A stretch of 18,885 bases of DNA from Muribaculaceae bacterium (GTDB lineage: Bacteria; Bacteroidota; Bacteroidia; Bacteroidales; Muribaculaceae), in assembly GCA_017545095.1 (NCBI GenBank), contig JAFYCU010000134.1:1-18885 (forward strand), written 5' to 3'. Numbering within the stretch: the first letter of the stretch is position 1; every line of letters begins with the position of its first letter. Under the pieces are notes generated by a model. It did no database searches. It was not told the origin of the DNA and saw only the letters and a list, made by a program, of their open reading frames with translations. The position numbers were made by a program, and so were the translations under genes. This document shows, piece by piece, positions 5,219-13,076 of this stretch.

Positions 5219-8041
5219 ATGAACGATATGGACAACGACTGCGTGAGCGTGCTCGGTGCGCGTGTGCACAACCTGAAGAATATCGATGTCGACATCCCGC
5301 ACTACAAGCTCACCGTGATCACGGGGCTGAGCGGCAGCGGGAAGTCGTCGCTGGCTTTCGACACCATCTTTGCCGAGGGGCAGCGCCGCTACCTCGAAAC
5401 GTTCTCGGCCTATGCGCGCAACATGCTCGGGGTGCTCGAACGTCCCGCTGTGGATAAGATTTCGGGCCTGAACCCTGTCATCTCCATTGGTCAAAAAACC
5501 ACCAACAAGAACCCGCGCAGCACCGTGGGCACCACCACCGAGGTATACGACTATCTGCGCCTGCTGTTCGCGCGCGCCGGCGAGGCCTTCAGCTACCTCT
5601 CGGGCGAGAAGATGGTGAAATACACGGTCGAGAAAATCTGCTCGCTCATCCTGGACAAGTACGACGGACAAAAAATCTATCTGCTCGCCCCGCTGGTCAA
5701 GAACCGCAAGGGACACTACAAGGATCTGTTCGAGAACCTGCGCAAGAAAGGGTTTGTGCGCGTGCGGGTAGATGGCGAGTTGCGCGAAATCGCCTTTGGC
5801 ATGAAGCTCGACCGCTACAAGAACCACAGCGTGGAGCTGGTGGTGGACCGCCTGAGGGTTGCCAAAAAGGAGCAACAGCGGCTGCTGCAATCGGTCGAGA
5901 ACGCGTTTCAGCAGGGCGGAGACCAACTCATGGTGCTCGATGCCGACAGCGGCGCACTGGGCTACTACAGCAAGTTGCTCATGGACCCCGTCACCGGGCT
6001 GAGCTACCGCGAGCCGGCACCCCACAACTTCTCGTTCAACTCCCCCCTGGGGCAGTGTCTCAGGTGCAAGGGGCTGGGATATGTGAACCTCATCGACCGC
6101 ACCAAGATCATGCCCGACCCGCAGGCCACCATTCGCGGCGGGGGCATCCTGCCCTTGGGCAAGTTCAAGAACTCGCTCGTGTTCTGGCAAATCCAGGCCA
6201 TCTGCGAGAAGCACGGCTGCACGCTCGACACACCCATTGGCCAACTGCCCGATGAGGCCCTCGACGACATCCTCAACGGCACCGACGAGCGGCTCAACAT
6301 CCGCACCGAGACGCTTAGCACAAGCAACTATTTCCTCACCTACGAAGGACTGATCAAATACATCGAGCTTCAGCAGGACGACACCGCCACCAGCCAGGCG
6401 CAGAAGTGGGCCGGGCAGTTCTACTCGCGCACCACCTGCCCCGAATGCCAGGGGCAGCGGCTTAACCGTGAGGCGCTGCACTTTCGCCTTGCGGGCAAGA
6501 ACATCGCGCAGCTGGCGTCCATCGACATCGACGAGCTCAAGCAGTGGGTCGATGGCTTGCAGCAGCACGTCACCGCCAAGCAGTGGGCCATTGCCAGCGA
6601 GATTGTGAAGGAAATCTCCAGCCGCCTGCAATTCATGCTCGACGTGGGGCTCGACTACATGTCGCTCAACCGCGCCTCGGCATCGCTCTCGGGCGGCGAG
6701 AGCCAGCGCATCAGGCTCGCCACACAAATCGGGTCGCAGCTCGTGAATGTGCTCTACATCCTCGACGAACCCAGCATTGGGTTGCACCAGCGCGACAACA
6801 AGCGGCTTATCGAATCGCTCAAGCGGCTGCGCGACGGCGAGAACACCGTCATCGTTGTGGAGCACGACCGCGACATGATGCTCGAGGCCGACTATGTGGT
6901 CGACATCGGCCCCGGGGCGGGGCGCAAGGGCGGCAACGTGGTCTTTGCCGGCACGCCGCAGCAGATGCTGCTGAGCCACACCGTCACCGCCGACTACCTG
7001 AACGGCACCCGCACGATTCCCGTGCCCGAAAAGCGGCGCAAGGGCAATGGCAAGACCGTGACGCTGCGCGGCTGCCGGGGCAACAACCTCAAGGGGGTGG
7101 ACGTCACCATTCCGCTGGGCACGTTGGTGTGTGTGACCGGCGTGAGCGGCAGCGGCAAGTCGTCGCTCATCAACGCCACCCTGCAGCCCATCCTCAGCCA
7201 CAAGCTCTACCGCTCGCTCGCTGAGCCGCTGCCCTACAACTCCATCGAGGGCTTGGAGCATGTCGACAAGGTGGTCACCGTGGACCAGTCGCCCCTGGGG
7301 CGCACACCGCGCAGCAACGCCGCCACCTACACCGGCGTGTTTGGCGACATACGAAATCTCTTCGTCAACCTGCCCGAGGCCAAAATCCGTGCCTACAAGT
7401 CGGGGCGCTTCTCGTTCAACATCAGCGGAGGTCGTTGCGAGGCTTGCAAGGGAAATGGCTATAAAACCGTGGAAATGAACTTCTTACCCGATGTGCTCGT
7501 TCCTTGCGAAGAATGCCAGGGAACGCGCTATAATCGTGAAACACTGGAAGTTAAGTACCGGGGCAAGTCAATCGCTGAAGTCCTCGACATGACCATTAAT
7601 CAGGCCGTGGAATTTTTCGAGGCCATTCCTGCCATTCTCAGCAAGTTGAAGATGCTCCAGGACGTAGGGTTGGGTTACATCAAACTCGGACAGCCATCGA
7701 GCACCCTCTCGGGCGGCGAGAGCCAACGCGTGAAGCTTGCGGCCGAACTCGCCAAGCGCGACACGGGGCGAACGGTCTATATTCTCGACGAGCCAACAAC
7801 GGGTCTTCATTTCGAAGATATAAAGGTGCTTTTGGGTGTGCTGGATAAATTGGTCCAAAAGGGAAATACCGTCATCGTCATCGAACACAATCTGGATGTG
7901 ATCAAATGTGCCGACTTCATCATCGACATGGGTCCCGAAGGCGGACGGGGTGGGGGGCAGGTGGTGGCCACCGGCACGCCCGAGCAGGTGGCACGCTCGC
8001 GCCAATCAATCACCGCTCGCTACCTCAAAGAGGCATTGTAG
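5219..8041 (+). CDS. uvrA: UvrA, excinuclease ABC subunit A
   Basis: 940 residues, full length for UvrA, the damage-sensing ATPase of nucleotide excision repair that loads UvrB. Walker A motifs are GLSGSGKSS (36-44) and GVSGSGKSS (641-649). ABC signatures LSGGESQR occur at 490-497 and 830-837, and Walker B motifs VLYILDEP and TVYILDEP are at 511-518 and 852-859. A segment at about 120-200 corresponds to the UvrB-binding domain. The second zinc finger is intact (C740, C743, C763, C766). The first zinc module keeps C280-x2-C283 but has LMDP where E. coli has C253/C256, so its first Cys pair is missing. I chose ATG 5219; TTG 5213 and ATG 5228 are also in frame, and the promoter allows any of them. 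Bacteroidota often carry two UvrA proteins, so this may be the divergent one. No uvrB is nearby. Confidence 0.95.
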   Translation: MNDMDNDCVSVLGARVHNLKNIDVDIPHYKLTVITGLSGSGKSSLAFDTIFAEGQRRYLETFSAYARNMLGVLERPAVDKISGLNPVISIGQKTTNKNPRSTVGTTTEVYDYLRLLFARAGEAFSYLSGEKMVKYTVEKICSLILDKYDGQKIYLLAPLVKNRKGHYKDLFENLRKKGFVRVRVDGELREIAFGMKLDRYKNHSVELVVDRLRVAKKEQQRLLQSVENAFQQGGDQLMVLDADSGALGYYSKLLMDPVTGLSYREPAPHNFSFNSPLGQCLRCKGLGYVNLIDRTKIMPDPQATIRGGGILPLGKFKNSLVFWQIQAICEKHGCTLDTPIGQLPDEALDDILNGTDERLNIRTETLSTSNYFLTYEGLIKYIELQQDDTATSQAQKWAGQFYSRTTCPECQGQRLNREALHFRLAGKNIAQLASIDIDELKQWVDGLQQHVTAKQWAIASEIVKEISSRLQFMLDVGLDYMSLNRASASLSGGESQRIRLATQIGSQLVNVLYILDEPSIGLHQRDNKRLIESLKRLRDGENTVIVVEHDRDMMLEADYVVDIGPGAGRKGGNVVFAGTPQQMLLSHTVTADYLNGTRTIPVPEKRRKGNGKTVTLRGCRGNNLKGVDVTIPLGTLVCVTGVSGSGKSSLINATLQPILSHKLYRSLAEPLPYNSIEGLEHVDKVVTVDQSPLGRTPRSNAATYTGVFGDIRNLFVNLPEAKIRAYKSGRFSFNISGGRCEACKGNGYKTVEMNFLPDVLVPCEECQGTRYNRETLEVKYRGKSIAEVLDMTINQAVEFFEAIPAILSKLKMLQDVGLGYIKLGQPSSTLSGGESQRVKLAAELAKRDTGRTVYILDEPTTGLHFEDIKVLLGVLDKLVQKGNTVIVIEHNLDVIKCADFIIDMGPEGGRGGGQVVATGTPEQVARSRQSITARYLKEAL

Positions 8042-8912
8042 GGCCTGCCGTTTCCTCCGCCACAGCGTTGGCCGTTTCCCATAGCAACGTAACAGTGCCG
8101 AAATTCAATCACCGCATTGCGGCAATTGTGCATGGTGCATGATGCCTTGTGCATTGCCGATGCATTACCATTTTCAGTTAGCGAAAATTACCCTGGAAAA
8201 AGCCCTCCCAGAGCATGGCTACAGGGTGGGGGATAGCTGTTTTTTGGTGCTCTTGACCATCTGTACGGCCAAAATTTGCCGCTCTGGCGATTTTTTTGCG
8301 CAAAAACGCGATTCTGCCATTTTCGTTTACAAGTACTTGATTGTCTGAAAGATATGCTCGTTTTTCGCTTTAGTAGACTTTCTGAGGTTTTTCTGGCTCC
8401 ATTCATCGTACGATTTGGCCGTTTTTGAAGCGGAGAAATCGAGTTGAGCCATTTTATGGTAGGATTACCACGCTCGGTTTACCGATTTGAATTTGCAAAC
8501 GCCGCGCCGAATTGCCATTTGCAACATCGCCGAACCGCCAATTTCGGCACCAGTTTGGGGTTGCATCAGCGGTTTGCATTCCCGCCCGGGGGAGTTGCAA
8601 ATCCGAATTTGCGATTGCAGCGTTTACCATTGCATGAAATTTAGTCGTTAACAGTTGTTTGCGTTTAATATAATATGCAGATAATTAGTGCGATATGGCA
8701 AAAACTTAAAGTGTTGCTCTATACAATTGGCTCTTTGTTTCACGGCTTTAAATTTGTGGTTTGTCTTGTATTTTGTAATTTGCGGATTCATAGACATATA
8801 GGTTGTTTGCTCTAAAGTATTGCTTTATATTGTTTGTTTCGCAATCCAAATTGGCCGCATGTGCGCGGATTTGCGGATTGAAATTGCAAATAGTGAAATT
8901 TTCGGACAAAAA

Positions 8913-8944
8913 TTTGCGTATCTCAATAATCCGTTGTAAATTTG
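8913..8944 (+). promoter_or_regulatory. Strong consensus promoter in gene-free region
   Basis: TTTG (8913-8916) and TAAATTTG (8937-8944) are 20 bases apart and match the Bacteroidota promoter consensus exactly. The nearest gene in this direction is the XRE regulator, whose ATG is about 325 bases from the expected start of transcription. This implies either a long leader or an independent small RNA. The AT-rich setting raises the chance of a random match. Confidence 0.45.
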
Positions 8945-8962
8945 CGATTGAAAAATTTGAGA

Positions 8963-8983
8963 TTGCGAATAGCCTATTCGCAA
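8963..8983 (+). other. Perfect 9-bp stem-loop behind the promoter
   Basis: TTGCGAATA (8963-8971) and TATTCGCAA (8975-8983) form a perfect stem with a GCC loop, about 12 bases after the predicted start of transcription. It could be a 5' stabilising hairpin of an RNA or an operator dyad. No T-tract follows, so it is not a classical terminator. Confidence 0.45.
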
Positions 8984-9275
8984 ATGCACATAGCCCATCA
9001 GGCTGTGGTTGGGGCCAAATGATACCATTTCGTTACCAGGGTCTCTTCAACGTCGGATTTGAGCGTGATGTGCAACTCGATTTTTTGGCGATGATTTTCG
9101 ATGCTGTTTTTCGTGCGTGTTTCTCATGAGGATGGTTCGGAAATTCTCAAACCGATGTTTTTTCGCGGTTGCCATATCTTGACAATCGAATGACTGGTTT
9201 GATTAAAATTTGGAAAGTGTGTCAGGGCCGGTTTTTCGCCCATGATGTTGTTTATATATAATAAGGTGTAACGCT

Positions 9276-9818
9276 ATGGATATTGTGTCGCGTTTGAAAT
9301 TGTTTCTCCAGCAGAGTGGGATTGCCAATTCCCAGTTTGCCGACAATTGTGAGATTCCCCGTCCCACCCTGTCGCAGCTGCTCAATGGCCGCAACAAGAA
9401 GGTGAGCGATGAGGTGATCGCCAAAATTCATCGTGCCTACCCACACCTCAACATCATGTGGCTCATGTTTGGTGATGGTGAAATGTTTGTTCCAAATGCG
9501 AACTCTGGCGATGCTGCGCAGTTTGCTCAACCCGCCGAGAATGCCCCTCTGGGCGATGCCATGGTGGGTGGTTCGGCGGCCAAAAAATCGAATACGATCA
9601 CCTTTGGCGACGATGCGCCCTATTCGCCGCAGCGTGCGGCCGCTCCTCGCGCCACGGCCAATGCCATGGCCGATGCCTTGCAGCATATGGCACGCATGAA
9701 CCAGCAGCCACGCAGCCCGCGCCAGAGCGGAAGCTCGCCAGCCGCCGACGAGCGGCGTGTGGTGAGCATCATGGTGCTGTACAGCGATGGCCGCTTCGAG
9801 ACTTTTACCCCGCAATAA
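9276..9818 (+). CDS. XRE-family helix-turn-helix regulator
   Basis: 180 residues. The N-terminal 60 residues form a phage-repressor-like HTH: 'DIVSRLKLFLQQSGIANSQFADNCEIPRPTLSQLLNGRNKKVSDEVIAKI', with the recognition helix around PRPTLSQLLNGR, followed by 'YPHLNIMWLMFGDGEMF', a hallmark of Bacteroidales regulators of this type. Residues about 75-155 are a Gly/Ala/Pro/Gln-rich linker with low complexity. The last 20 residues (RVVSIMVLYSDGRFETFTP) form a short conserved tail seen in such proteins as I recall. It likely binds DNA as a dimer; targets are unknown. The gene is preceded by AT-rich DNA with no clear promoter in the last 100 bp and is convergent with dapF. The TTGCG(G)ATT motifs upstream could be its binding sites, which is speculative. 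Confidence 0.85.
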   Translation: MDIVSRLKLFLQQSGIANSQFADNCEIPRPTLSQLLNGRNKKVSDEVIAKIHRAYPHLNIMWLMFGDGEMFVPNANSGDAAQFAQPAENAPLGDAMVGGSAAKKSNTITFGDDAPYSPQRAAAPRATANAMADALQHMARMNQQPRSPRQSGSSPAADERRVVSIMVLYSDGRFETFTPQ

Positions 9819-9820
9819 TG

Positions 9821-9861
9821 AAGGCAACATCGTGGTTTTGCCATGACGGAGGAGTTGCCTT
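9821..9861. terminator. Possible bidirectional terminator between XRE gene and dapF
   Basis: AAGGCAAC (9821-9828) and GTTGCCTT (9854-9861) form an 8-bp stem with a 25-base loop, beginning 2 bases after the XRE stop codon and 73 bases from the dapF stop. The position suits convergent genes, but the loop is large and there is no T-tract. Confidence 0.3.
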
Positions 9862-9933
9862 ATATTGGCAACTGAAATGCTGGTCCACCCTGGCAACTGC
9901 AGACTTGTTAACACTGATGAAGGGCGTGGATGC

Positions 9934-10782
9934 TCACGGCAGCTCGATGTCGCCTTCAAACACGATGGTGGCCGGTCCGGTGAGGAGCACGTGGCCGTCG
10001 CTTTCGCGCCACTCCACGGTGAGTGTGCCGCCGTCCATCATCACCTGTGTACGCCTTCCTGCTCGTTGGGTGACGGCAGCCGCCACTGCCGTGGCACAGG
10101 CTCCCGTGCCGCAGGCCATAGTGATGCCGCTGCCGCGCTCCCACACACGCATGCGCAGGCCGTCGGCCTTCACTTGGACGAACTCGATGTTGCAACGCTC
10201 GGGGAAACATGGGTGATGCTCCAGCAGCGGCCCTTCGGAGGATAGGTCGACCGTCTCGATATCGTTGACGAAAATCACATAGTGTGGATTGCCCATCGAC
10301 ACGAAAGTGCCTGCGGGAAAGATTTCGGCTACAGGCATAAATTGTCGCGGATTGGCAAGTTCGGGCACGCCCATGTCAACCGTCACGGCGGTCACGTTGC
10401 GCCCTGCGCCCAGGGTGAGCATGAGGGTCTTTACACCCGAGGCGGTGAGCAGGCCGATTTCGGTCTTGTCGGTGAGGCCGCGCTCATAGACGTATTTGCC
10501 GATGCATCGGCTGGCATTTCCGCACATCAGCCCCTCGGAGCCGTCGGCGTTGAAGATGCGCATCGTGAAGTCGGCCTCGGTGCTTGCCGGGCGGCCGATG
10601 AGCACCAGTCCGTCGCTGCACACGCCCGTGTGGCGGCGGCTCCACGCCTTGGCGGCGGCACGGGGGTCGGGAATGGCATCGCGGGTGGTGTCAACAAAAA
10701 TATAGTCGTTGCCCACGCCGTGCATTTTGATGAAGTGCACGCGCTGGCGGGTGGGTCTATGGTTTGTTTCTTTAATGGTCAT
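9934..10782 (-). CDS. dapF: Diaminopimelate epimerase
   Basis: 282 residues, normal for DapF, the cofactor-independent enzyme that converts LL- to meso-diaminopimelate for lysine and peptidoglycan synthesis in the cytoplasm. Visible family motifs are [13 protein letters not shown] (19-31), [10 protein letters not shown] (74-83), and the two catalytic cysteines in MCGNASRC (C87) and ACGTGAC (C224). [10 protein letters not shown] (162-171) and ERGSGIT (215-221) are also present. The start at 10782 places about 15 residues before the usual beginning; M20 lies inside the first motif and is too late. An exact -7 box lies 20 bases upstream. The gene is divergent from the PLP enzyme gene. In many Bacteroidota dapF stands next to the LL-diaminopimelate aminotransferase dapL; here the neighbour is a different PLP family, so that linkage is absent. 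Confidence 0.95.
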   Translation of the reverse strand: MTIKETNHRPTRQRVHFIKMHGVGNDYIFVDTTRDAIPDPRAAAKAWSRRHTGVCSDGLVLIGRPASTEADFTMRIFNADGSEGLMCGNASRCIGKYVYERGLTDKTEIGLLTASGVKTLMLTLGAGRNVTAVTVDMGVPELANPRQFMPVAEIFPAGTFVSMGNPHYVIFVNDIETVDLSSEGPLLEHHPCFPERCNIEFVQVKADGLRMRVWERGSGITMACGTGACATAVAAAVTQRAGRRTQVMMDGGTLTVEWRESDGHVLLTGPATIVFEGDIELP

Positions 10783-10801
10783 GGTTGAATAGCTTAGGCT
10801 G

Positions 10802-10809
10802 CAAATGTA
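10802..10809 (-). promoter_or_regulatory. dapF promoter -7 box
   Basis: TACATTTG on the minus strand (10809-10802) matches TAnnTTTG exactly and lies 20 bases upstream of the dapF ATG. No clear TTTG was found at the -33 distance, so the promoter may be weaker or the leader extremely short. Confidence 0.5.
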
Positions 10810-10920
10810 GGTATTATTCCTGAGACTGATGCCTGTTCAGGATGCTTTTTATTGATTGTTTGCAATTGGGGCGACAAAGGCGGATCATTAGTCAAAAAAG
10901 AATAAAAATACAATCTGTCG

Positions 10921-10952
10921 TTTGCCGATGATAGGCTTTTGCACTACCTTTG
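10921..10952 (+). promoter_or_regulatory. Promoter of the MalY/PatB-type gene
   Basis: TTTG (10921-10924) is followed after 20 bases by TACCTTTG (10945-10952), an exact match to the Bacteroidota consensus. It leaves a leader of roughly 58 bases before the ATG at 11017. The leader ends in the A/T-rich stretch ACCTTAATTAATTTGACT, typical of Bacteroidota translation starts without a Shine-Dalgarno. Confidence 0.75.
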
Positions 10953-11016
10953 CCGACAACATTACTCATCGCTTAACTAATCAACACAACATTAATAAAC
11001 CTTAATTAATTTGACT

Positions 11017-12198
11017 ATGGGAAGATATGATTTTGACCAAATAATTGACCGCTGTGGCACGCAGTGCAAGAAAATCGAAGTGCTCAAGCACGACTACCAG
11101 CACGACGACTTGCTGCCGATGTGGATTGCCGACATGGACTTTGCCGTGTGCCCCGACATCACGCAAGCGCTGGTGAGCCGGTTGCACGACCACCCCATCT
11201 ATGGCTACACCTGCCTTTACGACGGCTATTGGCAGGCCATCATCGACTGGCAGCGCAATCGCAATGCCTTCGAGTTCGCCCGCGAGGAGGTGACCTTTGT
11301 GCCGGGCGGCGTGACGGCTTTTGGCGCTGTGGTGAACTTTTTCACCCGCCCCGGCGACAAGATTGTGATTCAGCCACCGGTGTATTTCGACTTCAATGAG
11401 GTGATTGTGGGCAACGGACGTGTGCCGGTGTGCAACAACCTTGTGCCCTCGCCCGACGGGTTCTTCACGATGAACCTCGATGAGCTGGAGCGCATCTTCG
11501 AGCAGCAGCACCCCAAACTCATGGTGGTTTGCAACCCGCAGAACCCCATCGGCATCGCATGGTCGGCCGACGTGTTGCGCCGTGTTGCGCAGCTGGCTCG
11601 CAAGCACGGCGTGCTGCTGTTCAGCGACGAGGTGTTTGGCGACATCATGCTCTATGGGCATCACCACACGCCGCTGGCCACCGTGAGCGACGACGCCCAG
11701 GCGGTGACCATCACCTGCGGCGCACCGAGCAAGACGTTCAACATTGCCGGCTTCAAAAGCACCTGGCTCGTGGTCAAGAACCCTGACTTGCGCCAGCCGT
11801 TCTTTAAATGGATCGAGGTGAACGAACTGTGCAATGCCAACATCGTGGCGCTCTTGGCCACCGAGGCGGCTTACCGCCACGGGGCGCAGTGGCTTGAGGA
11901 ATGCATCCGCTATGTGGAGGGCAACGTCGATTTGGTGGTGGACTACTGCCGCACCCACATTCCGGGCGTGGAGGCCATCAGGCCGCAGGCTTCCTATCTG
12001 GTGTGGCTAGATTTCAGCGGCCTCGGGTTGGAGCACGACCGGCTGGTGCGGCTGGTGACCGACGAGGCGCATCTGGCACTCAACAATGGCATCATCTATG
12101 GCGAGCCCGGCCGCCAGCACATGCGCATGAATGTGGGCTGCCCGCGCAGCGTGGTGGAGCGCGCCATGCACCAGCTCCAGGCAGCCATCAGCAAATAG
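11017..12198 (+). CDS. MalY/PatB-type PLP-dependent C-S lyase or aminotransferase
   Basis: 393 residues, fold type I PLP enzyme of the MalY/PatB branch of class I/II aminotransferases, which mostly act as cystathionine beta-lyases releasing homocysteine for methionine synthesis. Family marks: MWIADMDFAVCPDI (35-48), YGYT (62-65), NPQNPIG with N173, SDEVFGDIM with D204, the PLP lysine K239 in APSKTFNIAG (236-245), and RMNVGCPR near the end, with R370 as the likely carboxylate binder. ATG 11017 was chosen over TTG 11011 because it fits the usual start 'YDFDQIIDR' of the family. The gene has its own promoter and is convergent with the Wadjet operon, with only 20 bp between stops. Substrate cannot be told from the sequence; a pure aminotransferase is less likely. 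Confidence 0.88.
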   Translation: MGRYDFDQIIDRCGTQCKKIEVLKHDYQHDDLLPMWIADMDFAVCPDITQALVSRLHDHPIYGYTCLYDGYWQAIIDWQRNRNAFEFAREEVTFVPGGVTAFGAVVNFFTRPGDKIVIQPPVYFDFNEVIVGNGRVPVCNNLVPSPDGFFTMNLDELERIFEQQHPKLMVVCNPQNPIGIAWSADVLRRVAQLARKHGVLLFSDEVFGDIMLYGHHHTPLATVSDDAQAVTITCGAPSKTFNIAGFKSTWLVVKNPDLRQPFFKWIEVNELCNANIVALLATEAAYRHGAQWLEECIRYVEGNVDLVVDYCRTHIPGVEAIRPQASYLVWLDFSGLGLEHDRLVRLVTDEAHLALNNGIIYGEPGRQHMRMNVGCPRSVVERAMHQLQAAISK

Positions 12199-12218
12199 GC
12201 ATTAGGAGGCAAGAAGCA

Positions 12219-13076
12219 TCATCCATTATCCATTACAATGTATCCCTCTTGGTCGTATCCACGGCGGTGACGGTGGAGGCATTCGAGCAACGGCTCCACC
12301 CTTTTGTCGGTTGGTGAGATGTTGCCGTATTTCGGCCATTGTGTGTCGTAGCGTTCGCGGCTGCCGTGGGCGATGCGTGTCTCGTAGTCGGCGGGGATAA
12401 GCATCGAGGCCCGCTGGCCCAGGCGGCTGTAGAACTCGTTCTGGAAGATGGCAATGCCGGCCAGGTCCAGGTCGCCGAAGTGGACGTAGTGGTTGCCGAT
12501 GCCGGTCAGCCAGCGCACCAGGTCGCCGTTCTGCGGGTAGCGCGACACGAAAAGCACCTTGCCGAATGGTTCAAACAGATGGCGCTGGCGGGCGATGTGC
12601 CGGAAATTCTCGGCATTCTCCATGCCCACTATCACCACATCGTCGGCCACCGTGAAGGCCGTGTAGTCGGCAATGAACACATAACTTCCCTCGGGCGGGG
12701 CAATGATGAAAGGCATCCCATGAAGTGAGGCTTCGATGGGTTGGTAGCTGTTGACGAGAAACCCGGTGAATGTGCGGCGATGCAGGAATTTGGAGTCGCC
12801 TGTGGCGGTGACCTGCGAGGCTCGGTCGGGGTTGTCGCTGTTTAGTAGCTGTATTGCAGTTTCCAGGTGGCGTATTTCGCAATGGATAGCCAGAAAATTC
12901 CTCAGGGCCGATTCGCTGATGGCGCGCAGGTGCTTGCGGCTGCCATGCGTGGTGGCCACCAGAATGCCGTCGGCAATCATTTGGTCGAACCACTCGCCGC
13001 GCAACGCACTTGCGGGCAGCGACTCGCCTTGAGCCAGACGCAGGAGCTTGGCGAATAGTGTCGGGGTCTTTTTCAT
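12219..13076 (-). CDS. jetD: Wadjet JetD-like Toprim nuclease
   Basis: 285 residues. JetD is the nuclease of the Wadjet anti-plasmid system; it cuts circular DNA after JetABC have extruded it. The N-terminal 60 residues resemble a winged helix (WFDQMIADGILVATTHGSRK). The C-terminal half is a DUF2220/Toprim domain: the first acidic residue is E153 in GMENAENF, the DxD pair is D202/D204 in HFGDLDLAGI, and a QE motif lies at 276-277 (YDQEGY). It is shorter than type I JetD proteins (which carry an extra DUF3322 region), suggesting a different Wadjet subtype. Its ATG overlaps the jetC stop (ATGA, 13073-13076), implying coupled translation. The last codons (IVMDNG) coincide with a genomic spacer microrepeat that also supplies the stop codon. 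Confidence 0.82.
   Translation of the reverse strand: MKKTPTLFAKLLRLAQGESLPASALRGEWFDQMIADGILVATTHGSRKHLRAISESALRNFLAIHCEIRHLETAIQLLNSDNPDRASQVTATGDSKFLHRRTFTGFLVNSYQPIEASLHGMPFIIAPPEGSYVFIADYTAFTVADDVVIVGMENAENFRHIARQRHLFEPFGKVLFVSRYPQNGDLVRWLTGIGNHYVHFGDLDLAGIAIFQNEFYSRLGQRASMLIPADYETRIAHGSRERYDTQWPKYGNISPTDKRVEPLLECLHRHRRGYDQEGYIVMDNG

Larger units (their letters stand above)
8042..9275. other. 1.2-kb AT-rich gene-free region
   Basis: No convincing protein gene: frames of about 65-108 codons (for example 8188-8406 minus and 8803-9129 plus) lack recognisable domains and have low-complexity codon patterns. From about 8480 to 8985 the motif TTGCG(G)ATT or its complement recurs (8606-8617, 8777-8788, 8841-8846, 8868-8880, 8939-8950, 8963-8983). 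A promoter at 8913-8944 faces right, and a perfect stem-loop lies just behind it. Possible contents are a small RNA, a long leader of the XRE gene, or decayed mobile DNA. I see no tRNA. Confidence 0.55.

Noticed and set aside
5009..7261. 750-codon open frame on the minus strand
   Set aside because: It is antisense to uvrA, whose motifs are unmistakable; the translation is a Val/Ala/Leu/His-rich sequence without any domain, as expected in GC-rich antisense frames.
8121..8158. Possible uvrA terminator formed by GGCAAT and ATTGCC
   Set aside because: Only 6 base pairs with a 26-base loop and no T-tract; the repeated GTGCAT units nearby make a chance pairing likely.
8188..8406. 72-codon minus-strand ORF in the gene-free region
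   Set aside because: Lys/Arg/Ser-rich translation with no domain, no promoter facing it and AT-rich random composition.
9179..9207. E. coli-like TTGACA promoter upstream of the XRE gene
   Set aside because: No good TATAAT partner and the host appears to use Bacteroidota-type promoters.
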